64,000 nucleotides of DNA, from contig NC_045148.1 of the NCBI RefSeq assembly GCF_008831285.2, positions 14,300,802 to 14,364,801 on the forward strand, written 5' to 3'. Numbering within the stretch: position 1 is the stretch's first letter; each line of letters begins with the position of its first letter. This stretch comes from Nymphaea colorata (Eukaryota > Streptophyta > Magnoliopsida > Nymphaeales > Nymphaeaceae). This document shows, one piece after another, positions 11,301 through 23,466 of this stretch. The translations under genes were made by a program, and so were the position numbers. A model generated the notes under the pieces. That model saw nothing but the letters and a program-made list of their open reading frames with translations, was not told the origin of the DNA and made no database searches.

Positions 11301-13825
11301 CATTTGAAGCCTAAATTTCTCCATTTTCTGTATTTAGACAATAAATATATTCTTTTTGATGTTTTTCTTAATGGAATCAGTGTATAAACCATTCAATTTG
11401 AACTTTTTGCAAACACTTGCGCTTCTTTACATTTACCAGTTACACCCCATAGGTTTCTATGATTTGTGTCACTGATCTCACTGCAAATAATAACTTTCAG
11501 CAGGGTATTGCATCGCGTGGTTTCCTAATAGAGGGCGCCTTGGCAACCATTGCCTGGACATTTGTAATGCCTTATGAAGCTCTGGCTGAGACATGTGAAA
11601 GTAACAGTGGTTCTCTAGCGAACATGCCTTTGTTGTTCACCATAGCGCTTATCGGGGCTACGGTTGGAGGTAATAATCTTGAACTTTTCTTGCAGATATG
11701 TTTGGCAGTTTATGGTCAATATATAAAAAAAATGCATAATTGAATGGTTTAGCATTACTGGTGTTGTAAGGTTGACGTTATGTAGTGTCTTTGTCCTGTA
11801 TTTTCTTGTCTTATACTTTTTCAATGAGATGTTCCACTAAGCATTCCCAATTTTTTTTAGTCAAATATATGCAGTCAGATATTCTATATTACTATTGTTA
11901 TTATCTTTTATCTTTTTATGAATATCATGGAAATTATTTCACTTATTTTTCATAACTTCTCAGTATTGTCAAGCTTGTGAGTTTTTATGCTTTGCTAGGC
12001 TGACACTGGTTGCTTTTTCAAGGAAGTAGGTATGGCAACCATGTTTGGAAGTCATGTTAGCTAGGCTGGCAGTAATTGCTCATTCTCTCTCCTATTAGGT
12101 TAATGCTTTGCTTCCATATTCTGATCTGTTCTTCTGTCCTCATGCTCTTTTTTTTTTTGTCTCTCTTCCCTCTCAAAACAGAAATTAGCAAGTTGCAATA
12201 TTTAGATGGAAATGAAACTGATAATAACAATTGCTCCTAATATGTGGTCGAAAAAAATGATTGTCCATGTGTTAGAAATCATTGGCATGCTTCGAAGAGC
12301 ATATCAAAGTTATCGCCTCCCCCAAGCCAATTGGTTGTCTACTGCAAATTTTCTTTGCATTTGCCATGCAAAGGTTCATATAATGAGATTTACTTCCAAA
12401 AGTAATATATTTTATTCTTTTGCTAAGGTTATTAGTCAATTGTGTTCAATTACTATTGGAACTGCACTAAAATGTTGAAGCCTGCTAAAATTTGAGAAAG
12501 TTCCACTTAAGTCCCAGTTTTTTTCTGATTGTATCATGATGATGGTTATATTTCTAGATGAATTAATTGTTTGTAGGCTTGCTTGCAAGACAAAGAAGAG
12601 GAGAGTTGGCACGTGTGAATGATCAATTACGTCAGATCAATGCAGCGTTACGGAGACAAGCTAAAATAGAGTCATATGCACCAAACCTGAGCTATGCACC
12701 AATTAGTAGAGTAGCAGAGAATGACATTATTGTTGACCCAAAAAAGCAGGAAGTGATTTCAACATTAAAGTCTGGAAAGAACTATCTTCGCCATCAAAAT
12801 CCTGGAAAGGCATTTGATGAGTTCAAGACTGCTCTCGAACTTGCCCGAAATCTGAGGGATCCTGTGGAGGAAAAGAAGGCAGCGCGGGGCTTAGGTTCTG
12901 TTCCTTCCCTTAGAAATTCTTTGCTGGCTTTTGCTGAAGCCAATTTCCAATAGTTTTTTTTTTTTTGGCTAAATGTGAAAGTTCTTTTGCTTAATCTCTA
13001 AAGTATGGTGAAAAATTGCTGTTGAAACTGACAACTGTCACCACATAACTAAATTACTTGCAACATTCAATTGATTCCTTGTGGATACCATTTCCATCAT
13101 TTGTTCTTAGAAATGTGAGCAGTCCATTTTTTTTACTTTATAGTTCATTTTATGGAATATGTCCATTCTTTGCTGCAATGAGTTGGGTTCGTTGAATCAT
13201 CTTGTTACTTCGGGTTTTTAAAAACATTATGTGCATCGTTAGAGGGATTTGCTGTCCCCACATTTCTTTGCAAATTTTGTGGATACATTGCAAAAACACC
13301 CTTTTCTGAAGAGGGAAACAATAGAAATGTTTGTATGTGAAGAGGTTTGCCAGCCCATAAGACAAATGTTTTCATGCTCATTTGGTCTCATTGTGGCAGG
13401 AAGTCATCCTCCTTTTTGTGCATGTATTTCGTAAATCTTGTCCATGATAAAGTTTATGGGTTTTGGATGCGTTTTGCCATGCGCCCATTTTCTACGTCCT
13501 ACAGTCCTATAGTTCCCAATAGGCCATCATGTGACAAATTAAGTTATTTTTTTATGGAATTTATTTTATTTTTCCTTTTAAGGTTGCTCTTTTGTTGCCT
13601 TTTTGACTTTATTACAATTCAGGAGCCGCCTTGCAGAGGCAGGGGAAGTTTCGGGAAGCAATCAAGTACCACTCCATGGTTCTGTCAATTTCGAAGCGAA
13701 CTGGTGAGGATTCTGGAAACACAGAAGCCTATGGAGCTATTGCTGATTGTTATACAGAACTTGGTGATCTGGAACGAGCAGGTAGATTCTATGATCAGTA
13801 CATATCCAGATTAGAGAAAGATTAG
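8317..13825 (+). CDS. FLU: FLU, plastid TPR regulator of tetrapyrrole synthesis
   Basis: Exons 8317-8491, 9230-9528, 11501 (or 11504)-11669, 12577-12894 and 13623-13825 join in phase to 387 (or 386) residues. FLU is known to bind glutamyl-tRNA reductase through C-terminal TPRs at plastid membranes and to shut down 5-aminolevulinate synthesis in the dark. The sequence shows a Ser/Arg/Ala-rich transit-like N-terminus, a hydrophobic segment (MPLLFTIALIGATVGG, residues ~198-213), then a basic/coiled stretch (LLARQRRGEL, INAALRRQAKIESYAP) and TPR units (LKSGKNYLRHQNPGKAFDEF, GKFREAIKYH, GAIADCYTELGDLERAGRFY). The C-terminal 200 residues are strongly FLU-like. Exon 2 (about 100 residues) is unusual and makes the protein longer than the ~316-residue Arabidopsis FLU. 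The ATG at 8317 is preferred to the in-frame ATG at 8227 because it gives an MASAAPF transit start. Confidence 0.9.
10543..10853. mobile_element. 311-bp MITE with 9-bp target duplication
   Basis: Identical 9-bp GGTGACACT flanks sit at 10534-10542 and 10854-10862. The element starts TTATGTCACATAGGTATGGG and the reverse complement of its end reads TAAGTCACAGTGGTACGG, an imperfect terminal inverted repeat that extends inward through GGTACGG-type repeats. It has no coding capacity. It lies in FLU intron 2. A 9-bp duplication fits Mutator-like elements; an 8-bp hAT duplication with one chance match cannot be excluded. Confidence 0.75.
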
Positions 13826-16800
13826 CTCAAGTCTGGTACTATTGCTTCCAAGTCAGCAGCTCATTTGGTCGTAGATGTACACATGTCCAACAGGTTGTGT
13901 GGTTGGTTACTGAAAGTTTTGCAGTATTGATCCAATTGATCAGGTTGGAGCAACATAACCTCGGCATGATGTCCTAGCTTTTGTGCTTTAAGCGCTTTTA
14001 TATGTTAGGATCTTGACTGAATCTTTTCCAGAATTGTGGGTTATTGTAATTAATGTAAAAGTTCCTCTGATGAGCAAAAACTCATTATTGTTCTGCAAGG
14101 ACAGAAACTGTAATTTTGCCGATTGCCAATTTTGAGTAATGCTGCATTTGAACTTTTCTGTTCATTTATAATTTTTATGTTCATTTATAATTTTAGGAAT
14201 CACTGCTACTCATTGTTTCTCTTGCTGGAAGAGGTGACTTTCTGATGATTTTCCATCTTAGTATTGTCACATCTTCATGTAAAGTCCTTCTATGAAACTG
14301 TGAAGTAGCATTTGGATGACACCTTTTCAAAAAGTCATGATGTAAAAATCAAGTTGTACAAAAACTTTGGTTTTTACTCAGTTTTTGAAACTTGCTTTCT
14401 GCATTCGGTAGAGGGTGCAAGCGTTTTGTAAACTAAAAAATTTTTCCAAGTCAGAAGACAAATTCAATAGTGTAAATATTTCAATAAAAAATTATACAAG
14501 TGACAACTTTCGAAGCCTAAATAATTGTCAAAATTTATCATTAAGTTCTAAAATTATGTGACTTAAAAAACAACATTTGCAAGATTTTCAGTAATAAAAG
14601 AATGTATTAAGATTTCAAAAATTTTAAAACTTTATTTGCGAAAGTTATGAGTTCACACACGATGGAAAAGTAATTTAAAATGTTTATAATCATTGTAAAA
14701 GACATAGCAAAGTAATCTACAAAAATTCAGCAGAAATCGAAATAATAGAAAATTTTCGCAGATAAGCCTTAAAAAGATGCTAGCTTCCAGAAGCAGAAAG
14801 AAATGTAAAAGTCACTCTAAAGTTGAGAAAATTTATTATTTGTATATGATACTTGAAAACTTTTCAAAAGTTGAAAAATGTGCCGTGATTTTGAAACTTT
14901 TGAAAATTAAACTATTTTACTTGTGAATTAAAAGGAGCATTCTTAATTAATTTTGGATGAAGATACGGTCCTCCCTTGAGATGTTGTACTCCAAATCAAC
15001 AGTTCATGGGGCAGCATTTGAATGGAGATGCGATTGCACAAAAGAGAGCGAAGAATGGAGTCGATTTTCTTGACGACGAGTTGGGCATTTTTAGAATAAC
15101 CATACAGTTTGATCATAGCAACTCTCCCGGCTAGGGAGGGATACATTCTTTTCCAGGACAGGATCATCAACTAAACGCCGACTGCCGAGGATGACCGGAA
15201 AATAATTCTTTCCGTGACCACTATCATCTTCCGGCGATCGTGGCAGAGAGAAAGAGAGAGCATACCTGCCTCGTTTTCGTTTCTATGAATCACGGAAGGA
15301 TGGACTTGGCAAGCAGAGTGCAAGGGTGATTGTACTCCCAGAAAATTTTGTCACCCGTCGCTCCCCTTAGGTATACAGCTTAAGGATACAAAATTTTGAA
15401 GATTGCATTTGAATGTGGTTAATATGTGATGAATTGGGATGTGCCAGTGGGATGTAACCATTAGTTTCTCATTCAGACATTCAAACACGCATTAATTTAC
15501 AAGGATCTTTCTTGTGAAAACCAACTTCTAATAGACTTGTACATTGGAAAATGTATAGTCGTTCACTTGTTTCTTGAATCTAAGCAACAAGCCCATAGCA
15601 CATGCGATCAACCATAGAGTCGTAGAAGTTTATCAGCTCAAAATGGATCATAACATTCAATTTTTGAGTTACCAAAAGATCAAATTGCTTATACTTCAAA
15701 GACACGATGGTGATCAAAGAATTGCAAAGAAAGGTTGTATTGGGCAGAATGTAATACATGGAAATAAGAGAAAGCTATCCAAAAATGTCATATTCTTTTT
15801 TAGTAGTAAGACATGTAAATCAAAGGTGCATATATATGGTGGTAGAATAGCAGATGATCATACTTATGGTATCATCATATGCCACATCAAATGCTTCTCT
15901 TTTTTTTTAAAAAAATTAAGAGTGAGTGGTCCACTCGATCGTCTCTAAAAGAGGCCAGCAAGATTTTTCTTTTTGGGATTGAATTATTATTGGGCATTCA
16001 AAGTCTTCTTGATCAAGAATTGGACATTTCCAAGTAGGGACAAGAGAAAGTGGTGAATAAATCAAGGTGCCATGTATGATCGGTTTCGGAGCCGTTATTC
16101 TTTCTCAATCATTTTCAAGGGCCCTTCCGCCTGAAGAGCGAATTAGATTCCGTCTTCTCACAAATACCAGCCACTGATTTTTTGTCCCTTCTTTATGTTT
16201 TCTGATGTGGTGATTGATGGGTACTTTTTTTCTTCTATCATGGAAAAGACAGCTCTCTTCTTCTTTGTCTCCATTGGGCTTGACCTTTTTTCTCTTTGTT
16301 TTCACCAGTTCAAAACCTTTTTATTCTTTTCTAGTTATGCTTATCCTTGCGTTTAAGTTTTTTGCTGTATATATTTTTTCCTTTAGAATCTGCTTCAGCC
16401 TGTTTTTATTCGTGAGCTTTTATAAGATTTTTTTTTTTTTCAACAAGAAGTTGCTTTTCTTTTTGTTATCATTTGCTTTTTGAAATCTGTTATTACTGTG
16501 TTATTACCATTACTATTTCGATAAGGCCGATGCTTATATTTGTATATTTGCACGTATCGTTATCAACACCGGATTGAATTAAAGAGGCCCCGTTAAGTTT
16601 GGTCGGCCACGACCAAATCTTAATGGCATGAACAGTGGCCAGATGACGATGACACTTAGCGAGTCTTGATGAGTCGAGCGATCCTGATTCAGCCATTTCC
16701 ACACAGGACATGCCAGTCTGATCAAAGCTTTGTCCACACCTCCATGGAAGCAAGAATTTCAAGCTCCTAAGCAAGCTGGTGACTTTTCGTGCCTGAGGGT

Positions 16801-17073
16801 TACTACGAACTTTCGATACGTTGCCTGAAGCAAGTTCGGCTCGTTTACTTGAAAAGAATGATCATTAATGCATGTAGAATTGCAACTTGAGAATACATTA
16901 CTTGAGATCCTTGCAGCAGTAAACTTCAAAGGACCTGTAGTCCACAAACTGCTCCATACCTGCTGTTTCTAATGGATTAATTAAGTGAATGTTTAGTCAT
17001 GTATTGAAACTTCTGGTTAAATGATTAATTGCCTTGTTTTTAATCTTAAAGGCAGGATCTGAAGTTGGTAGGG
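13826..17073. other. Gene-poor AT-rich spacer downstream of FLU
   Basis: The first ~300 bases probably hold the FLU 3' UTR. 14300-14930 is AT-rich with many AAAATTT-type words and no frame. 15570-15950 has a weak open frame with no recognised domain. Around 16490-16950 two minus-strand frames are open but show no domain I know and no splice link; I make no gene call. Confidence 0.5.
14943..15170 (-). pseudogene. Possible LINE reverse-transcriptase remnant
   Basis: The minus-strand frame contains SWKRMYPSLAGRVAMIK, which resembles the W-K-x-LSLAGR-x-LIK block near the C-terminal part of plant L1-type reverse transcriptases, followed by VVKKIDSILRSLLC, roughly where such proteins have an I-x-KI-x-R-x-FLW block. 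The rest is not recognisable and the frame is only 75 residues, so it would be a dead fragment. One short motif match is the only support. Confidence 0.35.
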
Positions 17074-17268
17074 GCGGGTTGAAAATTCACCAAATTGGGG
17101 GCCCGATCTCTATAGGAGTGATCCGGTTCAGGGCCGGAGCGGGTTGAAAATTCACCAAATTGGGAGCCCGATCTCTATAGGAGTGATCGGGTTCAGGGCC
17201 GAAGCGGGTTGAAAATTCACCAAATTGGGAGCCCGATCTCTATAGGAGTGATCGGGTTTCAGGGGCGG
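17074..17268. repeat. 65-bp tandem repeat, three copies
   Basis: Copies start at 17074, 17139 and 17204, each opening GCGGGTTGAAAATTCACC and containing CCCGATCTCTATAGGAGTGA. Copies differ by only a few bases (GGGGGCC against GGGAGCC; ATCCGG against ATCGGG; one extra T in the last). They are GC-richer than the flanks. Confidence 0.95.
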
Positions 17269-20200
17269 AGTTAAGTTTTTTTTTTTTGTTTTTCTAAAGA
17301 AGGCCAACATAATTTTCAAGATTTTCACATAAGTCCAAGGAAATTCTTTGTAAATGTTGTTAAAACAAGCTTATGGATACTTGGTTGGATATGTTAATTT
17401 GATAAAATTTTGTATATTAGAAAAAACTACTATGGTATCTGTTGGGTCTAATTTGTTACAAGCATAAACATATCCGACCCGACCCGAGGTTCTGATGACC
17501 TAATCATCCATCAACAAGGCACTGTAACTGAAGCTTACACCAAAGGTCGCTGGCCATCCACCACCCACCGCCACCGGCGCTGCAGTGGTTGCACACCACA
17601 TATAAGTAAGTAAAGAACAAAAAAAGAATAAGAACAAAAGAACCAACATGACTAGCAATGATGTAGACATACGTAGTTAGCAACTTGATCTAGGGAAGTG
17701 AGAAAATTGGACGGCCCAGACCGATGGTGTCAACATTGCCATTGAAGGCCAATAATTTAGCTCTCAAAAAAAATATGATAAAATTAATGTAATTTTTTTT
17801 TTTCTCAAAAATTTTCATACCACTTTTGAGCTAAGAGGCTTGGTGGTCTTTATTTTACTCAATGTAAATTTCATATGTTTGAAAATGAGCTAGGAGGCCA
17901 GGAGGTGGTCTTCCTTTATCAGACTCGGCTTTCAATTCGTCTTTTTCTTTTTCTTTTGTCATTCCCTCCTCCTGACCTTTTCTTGGGGTCGTGTTGAGAG
18001 GTTGTGACTTATATTCTCTTTGTGACGCATTTTGGAGAAATGCAACAACAGGGTCTTCAGGAGTTCCTTTTCATCGTTGGATTTTGTAGCACGCCTTGTG
18101 CAGGAAAATGTCCACTTTGCTATTCGTCTACGAGTCGTTTTTCGTTTGTTGTTTATTGGGCGACTCTACCGTTTCGTCTATCCACTCCCTCCTCACGCCT
18201 CTTATTTTGTTTTATTGTGATGCTTTCTTGTATATTTTGTTTTTTGTTTTGTTTTTGCGGTTTATTTTTGTATTTAGAGAAGTTTTTGTCCTCAAATTTT
18301 GCTATGCATTCCTGTTTATCGGCTCTCTCTCTCTCTTGCCAGAAAAACCAAATGGAGAGACTCATTCTGTAGTGCAATATCTCAAAGATAGTATTTTAAA
18401 CATGTCGCGACTGACGCGTAAAAGCTAATGCTCACAAAAATAACAAATCAAATCAGAGACCGACCTCCTATCAACACTGGCTGGACCAGCAATTTCAAGC
18501 GCTGAGGATTCCCCATTGTTGAAAAAGAAGGATATGCTGTAAGCCCATGGGATTCCCCACTGTTTGAAGGCAAGATTTTGTTATAGACCCATATTCCTTG
18601 GACCTAAACCACTAAATGGGGTCTGACTAGAGAGGGAAGATGGCAGTGAGACGGTGCAGTTTATGCAGCGAGCCTTTCTTTAAAACATGTAGATTTCCTT
18701 TTTGGATTTGATCTACACAGGTGGAATATGGAAGTAGTGCTTGTGGAAAATCGTTTTTACTTTTGGGGACCCAAATCTTTGGCTGCTTTTCTCAAGACAC
18801 TTTTGCTTTTGAAGCTTTTGAGAATAGGACAATCGCATTTTTTTTTCCCCCCCAAAGTTTATAATAATTTTTCTATCTCCAAAAGAAGAACAAAACTGAT
18901 CCTCCTCCCCATTAAAGTAACAGCATAATCTTTGAAAAATGCTGCCCCCCCCTCATGTGTGATGGTCCCACGTTAAACAATGACTATTGAATCAGCTTTG
19001 GCTAGTACATGCTTATGATTTCTTATTCCAACAGTGCCAAAAAAATAATATTTACAAGGGAACTAACAAAAATTGCTATAACAGGAGAAAATATTGAACC
19101 TCGAACAGCAAAGAAAGAGTTTGTACATCTGGATTTTCGTTTGTGATGCGAAATAATTGAACTTTGTTAGCCATGATTTGGTGAGCCATTTCCTGTTGTT
19201 GTTAGCACTGATGATTATGATGGAGCAACCATTGAAGTCAAAGTGAAGAAGCGTCCTGTCTCAGGAAAATGAGATATTGATCAGTGGCAAAAAATATTTT
19301 CCACGTCAAAAATATCTTTGGCTTCATTCACTTTAACTGCAACCCAGCAAGCACAATTAGTTTTCCTACATGCTATTTGGATAATTCCATGGTAAGGATG
19401 AGTGGTTAGCCATTTATCAGGAAGAATGCCGAAACTGATCCACAACCGCATTTTTAAAAGTTCCTCAGGCCGGCGGCTATCAAGGAGGGCAGCAAAGCTG
19501 TTGACACAGTACCATGTCTGTGAGCACATCAAGTCTACCGATCTGCTATCTCCTCCATGAAATCACTTGTTTCTCCACTTCCATATACTCCATATTACAG
19601 TTTAAAAAGCAAATCCTTAAAAAGCTATTAAAACTGACGCCGCATGATTAGAACTTTGGGAAATACATTCAGGCAGGTATATAAAAAGAGATATAAAAAG
19701 AGAAGGAAATGAACTTGTGGGGGATGGCTTATGGCATATAAATCTTGTGGTCGTTCGTTAACAAAAATTTAGAAAAGTTTGTGTGCGTAAACTAAAATTT
19801 CAGATGACTTCCGGGTCAAGTTCACAACATCATATCTGGATCGGGCTTCCCTTGAACTTGGATCGACCGTTGCCCGCCCAAGTCAAGCTCCAATCTTGTC
19901 CTTTGACCATTAAGTAGGGATCTTTCGCCATCTTAACAAAAAAAAAAGAAAAAAAAAAAGAAAAGAAAACCTTGGCAGGTCCACAATTTTCAGACCAAGG
20001 ATCAATAATTTCAATTAAATTTATTTATTTTATGTTACACAAATCAAGGCCAAGTCATCGGAGGGGCCGTTTTAATATGGCCAAGTTGGTGAAAGGGACA
20101 AATTCGTTGAACATCGCACTATCTCCATTTTCTTAATGAACTCAATACAAAAATACATTTCAGCTCATAAAAAAAAATGTGAAAAACTAAATTACTAAAA

Positions 20201-20394
20201 AACCCTGACCGGAAACATGAAACAAAACGGCGTCCAGATAAATCCGAATCCCTACACACTATAATTCAGATTATATTTATCCGAAATTCAAAAAATAAAT
20301 TTAAATTTGTGGCAAAATCTCCTTGCGTTAATTTTCTTTTACAATGGCGATGAATAAAATTAGAAAAAAAAAAATAAAACTCAGTTCTAAACCC
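17269..20394. other. Gene-poor spacer
   Basis: Mostly AT-rich with homopolymer runs (for example 19940-19970). A short plus-strand stretch around 19200-19289 reads like coding sequence (STDDYDGATIEVKVKKRP) and then hits a stop; its upstream frame is also broken, so it may be a gene scrap. Open frames at 18004-18428 (+) and 19281-19532 (-) show no known domain. Confidence 0.45.
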
Positions 20395-20920
20395 TCATAG
20401 GAACAAGCAGGATCCGCGATCCGGAATGCCGGACTCGGCCACCAAAAAGTCTACAGGGCAATTTCGTCCAAGAGAAACTAATGATTCTTTTCGTCCAAAT
20501 ACGAGTTGCTTCGTTGACTCAGTGCATGAAGTCCACGTGGCGTGCAAGAACAAACACGAGGCGTACGCGTGTGCAGGACTTGAATGACAAGCGTCCGCCA
20601 GAAGGTGAGGACGCAAAAAATAAAAAAGGATATGGGCGTCAAATTTTGACACGACGTGCTCCACCAGGCGACGCGTGGTGTCGCAATCGTCTTCCTGACG
20701 CCTCCGAGTCCCCACGAGATCTCACGTGCCACCCACGGGCCTTCGCCAATGAGAGTGCCCCACGTTGGACTCCCTGCACGCAAACCCTCAGGGTGGTGAC
20801 GCTTTACCCCCCTTTCCAGACCTGGATCTCGGGTCGGATTATTGATTTGGTACGAGGTCCGAAAACAGAAAGCACAACGGAAACGGAAATGTCAATTTCA
20901 GCAATAGAATGTTGACGTGC
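20395..20920. promoter_or_regulatory. G-box/CGCG-rich promoter-like island
   Basis: A GC-rich island in AT-rich DNA holds a palindromic CCACGTGG at 20533-20540, CACGTG at 20723-20728, ACGCGT-type boxes near 20568 and 20670, a CCCACGTTGG near 20759 and GTGCACGTTA near 20917. ACGT cores are binding sites for bZIP/bHLH factors and CGCG boxes for CAMTA factors in plants. It lies 1.1-1.6 kb upstream of the FLZ gene, or it may be the surviving promoter of a lost gene. The open frames across it have no recognisable product. Confidence 0.35.
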
Positions 20921-21797
20921 ACGTTATAGTGTTTTTCTCTCTTGTGGACTAAGCTTCTAAAAAAATGTCAATTTAATCAAGCCATATATATACATAATTC
21001 TTTTTGCAAATAAAAATGGGGTCAATCTAGCTTAATGTAATTATTAGAGTTAGGAATGTGATATTTACATACTCAAGGATAACACTTGTATTATACATGC
21101 TGTCAACAGCTTTCTTAGGATATGAACTGTATTAACAATAAAATAAACTGTCTTTGGCATGTCACATTCTTAAATATAAATCACACACTCAGCAATTATT
21201 GGCATCAGCATTTCAGGAAAACGCAACTAACACTCAACTTAAGCCAAACAAGCATTAGAACTTGGTAAACTCTATCAAATCATCGAGCTTGAAAGGATTA
21301 CTGGGTTTAAATGTATAGAGAATTACAGTGTTAAAACAGGAATTTTGTAAAAGTTTTCTACGAACTGATAACGATAAGAATTAAGATCGATTTTTTATGT
21401 TCATATTTTTGAGACAAGATCTAGGATGCTATGGGACTGAAAGTTCGAAAGAATCCGCAGTGATTTTGCTCTGTCCGATTCACTGTAAAAAAGAAAAAGA
21501 ATGACCTTTTTCCCGTTTAAAGTGGGGCTGAGGGTAGTTTTCAGGGAGAGTGTTTCTCGCCGGAGCGTCCCACCTTTGGCCGGAAACGTGTCGTGTTCCG
21601 GCCAGTTGGTCCAATCATTGGCGAGAGACGTTAAAGAATCAATTTGATTACTTCACCTGCTGTCCCCTTCCCCTTTTCTTTTCTTTTATTGTTTTGGTCA
21701 TTGGTGGTCACATCAAAATTATTTATCCAATTTTTCCTTTCTTTTAATTTCTTTCCCCTTCTCCATTTCCCTTCATCTCACCGTTTTTGGCAGACCC

Positions 21798-21953
21798 TCG
21801 CTCTCTCTCTCTCTCTCTACAATTTTTTTTTTCTCTCTGGTTTTCCGTTTGTTCCAAGTCCTCACTTCAAATAGAGACCTCCCTTCGCTTCTCTGTTAAG
21901 AGAATCCTCTCTTCCGTTCTCTCTCTCTCTTTCTCTCTCTCTCTCTCGTTCGA
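21798..21953 (+). promoter_or_regulatory. CT-rich probable 5' leader of the FLZ gene
   Basis: Two (CT)n blocks, around 21798-21836 and 21908-21947, lie within 200 bases upstream of the FLZ start. Pyrimidine-rich leaders and core promoters of this type are frequent in plants. No clear TATA box was picked out. Confidence 0.5.
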
Positions 21954-22002
21954 TCTTCTGATCCAGTCCTGAAATCCCCAGTCGTCAGTCTACAGTCGAC
22001 TG

Positions 22003-23466
22003 ATGTTAGGCAAAAGATCAAGACCCATTTCGAGAAAGCCGGTTGTTGAGGTTTCCGGCAGCCCGAAAGTCTTCCCGGAGCGGGAATCTACCATGAGTCC
22101 TAGGACACCCCTGGATTTCAGGACCAGGTCACCAAGAGGCTGGGAAAGCAAGGATCACGAGGGGGTTGGATTGGGAATCGTCGCCGCGATGAGCTCGAAA
22201 TCCGGTGGTTCAAGGGAAATTCCGACGAAAGCCCAGGTGGGAGGATTCAACAGGGGCGGTAATGTGGTACTGGGATCGACCCCAATTCCTATTATGAGCC
22301 CTTGTGCTGGCAGGGTTCATCTGTACCAGCCAATTGTGGTAGCGGAGGATGAGATGGAGTGGTCGGAGGACTATACTTGTGTGATCTCCCATGGGCCGCT
22401 CAGCACCAAAAAGACGGTCTATTATAACGGCCCCTTGAAGAAGGAAGTGTTTGATGAGAAGGTGAAGAGCTCTCAAGTGTTCATCTCGCCGCAACCAAGT
22501 TACAGGGACGAGCCTTCATCTTACCCCTCCTCGGATTTTCTCAAATTCTGCCATCTTTGCCGGAAAAAGTTGCAGGGCGAAGACATTTACATGTACAGGT
22601 ATCTTGGCAATTTACTTTTTCAAGTTCATATGATGTGTTGGGAGAAATTTAAGGCATAGCTCTGCTTTCGGATAAAAACAGAGTAGGGTCTTAGCTTAGG
22701 CTTAATAAAGACCCTTTTTCACAGTCTTTTTTAATGGCACCCATTTTTTAAACTTTTACAGGTCATCCTTTCCTACCATCTACCTGAACTTAAAATGACA
22801 CAGATTCAGTAATGTTTCACATTCCCACTTATTTGAAAATCACCTAATGGTATTTATTTGGGTACTCTAAACCATGAAAGTTCGAAGAAGAAAATGAAAT
22901 CTGTTTTCTTTACTGAGATTTCCCCGCGGCAAAAAACAAAGAAATTAGGTTCATCAATTGCCAAGTTTTAAGGGATGAACCAAAACTAAAAAATGCGAGG
23001 TTTTCTCCGCAAGGCAAGCGTTGTAATAAATGAAAACCATGCTTCTTTCTGTGAAATCTCCAGAAAATTACATGTATGAATACTAAAGTGTAGTAAGATG
23101 GTAGAGATTAGTCAAGAACAATATCTTTCTACTATGAGGATAAGATCATAATATTTCTTTAAATAGGCCTTCGTTTCAAAATTCACTCACGACCTTCTGG
23201 GGTTCCATCTGGTTTTACAAACCATGATGATCTGATTTCAACTCTCTCTCTCTCTCTCTCTCTCTCTAAAAGTTTATTGTTCGTATTGCAGAGGGGAGAA
23301 GGCATTTTGTAGCATGGAGTGCAGATACATGCAGATGGTTAGCGATGAGTGCGTGGACAAGTGCGTTCCAAAACCCTCCCCCAAACCTGTCACTTCTTCT
23401 TCTTCTTCTTCTGCGTCCTCCCATCCTGGCACCAAATTCTTCTTCACCAGCATCGTCGCTGCGTAG
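22003..23466 (+). CDS. FLZ (FCS-like zinc finger, DUF581) protein
   Basis: Two exons, 22003-22598 and 23292-23466, join inside an arginine codon to give 256 residues. The FLZ domain (about residues 178-221) spans the junction: FCHLCRKKLQGEDIYMYR then GEKAFCSMECRYMQM, with C183, C186, C205 and C209 as the zinc ligands and the FCS signature at 204-206. The N-terminal 175 residues are Ser/Pro/Gly-rich and largely disordered-looking; the C-terminus carries a run of serines. FLZ proteins are known adaptors that bind SnRK1 subunits through this domain. If the 693-bp intron is retained, translation stops at 22657-22659 after half of the finger, giving a protein without the second ligand pair. The intron has a (CT)n run (23242-23268) close to its acceptor. 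Confidence 0.93.

Noticed and set aside
16493-16947. Two minus-strand ORFs of 62 and 93 codons
   Set aside because: No conserved motif, no splice connection that keeps a frame, and no match to a family I know; kept only as a note in the spacer entry.
20478-20915. ORFs across the G-box island
   Set aside because: Open because of GC content; translations are not protein-like and overlap on both strands.
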